Below, piece after piece: positions 63,921-64,000 of a DNA stretch of 64,000 nt. Location: NCBI GenBank assembly GCA_029216955.1, contig JANAVB010042220.1:15359299-15423298 (forward strand), given 5' to 3'. This DNA comes from Iris pallida (lineage: Eukaryota; Streptophyta; Magnoliopsida; Asparagales; Iridaceae). Position 1 is the stretch's first letter. The number at the start of each line of letters is the position of its first letter. The notes beneath the pieces are model-generated. The model searched no databases. It saw only the letters and a program-made list of their open reading frames with translations, and was not told where the DNA came from. The position numbers and the translations under genes were made by a program.

Positions 63921-64000
63921 TGTCACGTCCTGCTCCCAAATATATGGGATTAAGGCATAACCTAGCCAGCTGATACAACCTAGAGTGAGTTATCCAATTT
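63921..64000 (-). mobile_element. 5' LTR of the minus-strand gypsy element (partial, runs off the window)
   Basis: TGTCACGTCCTGCTCCC on the plus strand is the inverse of an LTR end (GGGAGCAGGACGTGACA). The adjoining internal sequence on the minus strand has TTTTAGTGGTAGCCCATACA, paralleling the sequence after the 5' LTR at 47845. Confidence 0.75.

Overview
The window is nuclear DNA of a flowering plant. The evidence is one spliced gene of the plant core alpha-1,3-fucosyltransferase family, GT-AG introns, plant-type LINE, Ty3/gypsy and Mutator-like elements, and long (TA)n tracts. I cannot name the species. There is no prokaryotic or organellar signal.

Host gene, about 1-25.3 kb, minus strand. 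Exons 1 (24963-25304), 2 (11752-11912) and 3 (6406-6647) of a FUT11/FUT12-type gene are all intact and join in phase. The introns are huge: intron 1 is 13,050 bp and intron 2 is 5,104 bp. The remaining C-terminal exons are not visible and should lie beyond position 1, which would make 1-6405 part of intron 3. The introns hold a SINE-like element, an LTR fragment, two TATCGG-rich MITE copies, a foldback element with another MITE nested in its loop, a degenerate LTR-element remnant with a triplicated 965-bp block, several short tandem duplications, and a nearly full-length LINE (18.5-24.6 kb) in the opposite orientation to the gene.

Mutator-like element, about 25.37-34.98 kb. Its left end is only 66 bp upstream of the fucosyltransferase start codon. 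Both ends carry the same pair of ATGAAATACCCA-like boxes spaced 29 bp apart. It encodes a degraded MURA-type transposase (+), a Ulp1/C48 SUMO-protease-like gene (-), and between them a 118-residue protein (-) with five consensus sumoylation motifs. All five non-coding blocks of the element, three of them introns with matching splice phases, are packed with inverted repeats of ACGGAGAATG/CATTCTCCGT.

Mixed repeat region, 35-41.3 kb. There is a 1.2-kb TIR element with a perfect 8-bp target duplication and its own internal palindrome array. It is followed by SINE pieces and a 5'-truncated LINE separated by (TA)n, then a 2.5-kb solo LTR with a perfect 5-bp target duplication.

Nested LTR elements, 41.3-64 kb. 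A 10.9-kb Ty3/gypsy element (+; LTRs 44939-47844 and 52992-55825) sits inside an older minus-strand LTR. A strange 2-kb region (57.5-59.6 kb) follows, in which the heptamer TTTACGC recurs over 20 times, often as the loop of small hairpins with different stems. A second Ty3/gypsy element (-, 59966-63920) is truncated inside its integrase, and its 5' LTR runs off the window. All LINE and gypsy coding regions are broken by stops or frameshifts.
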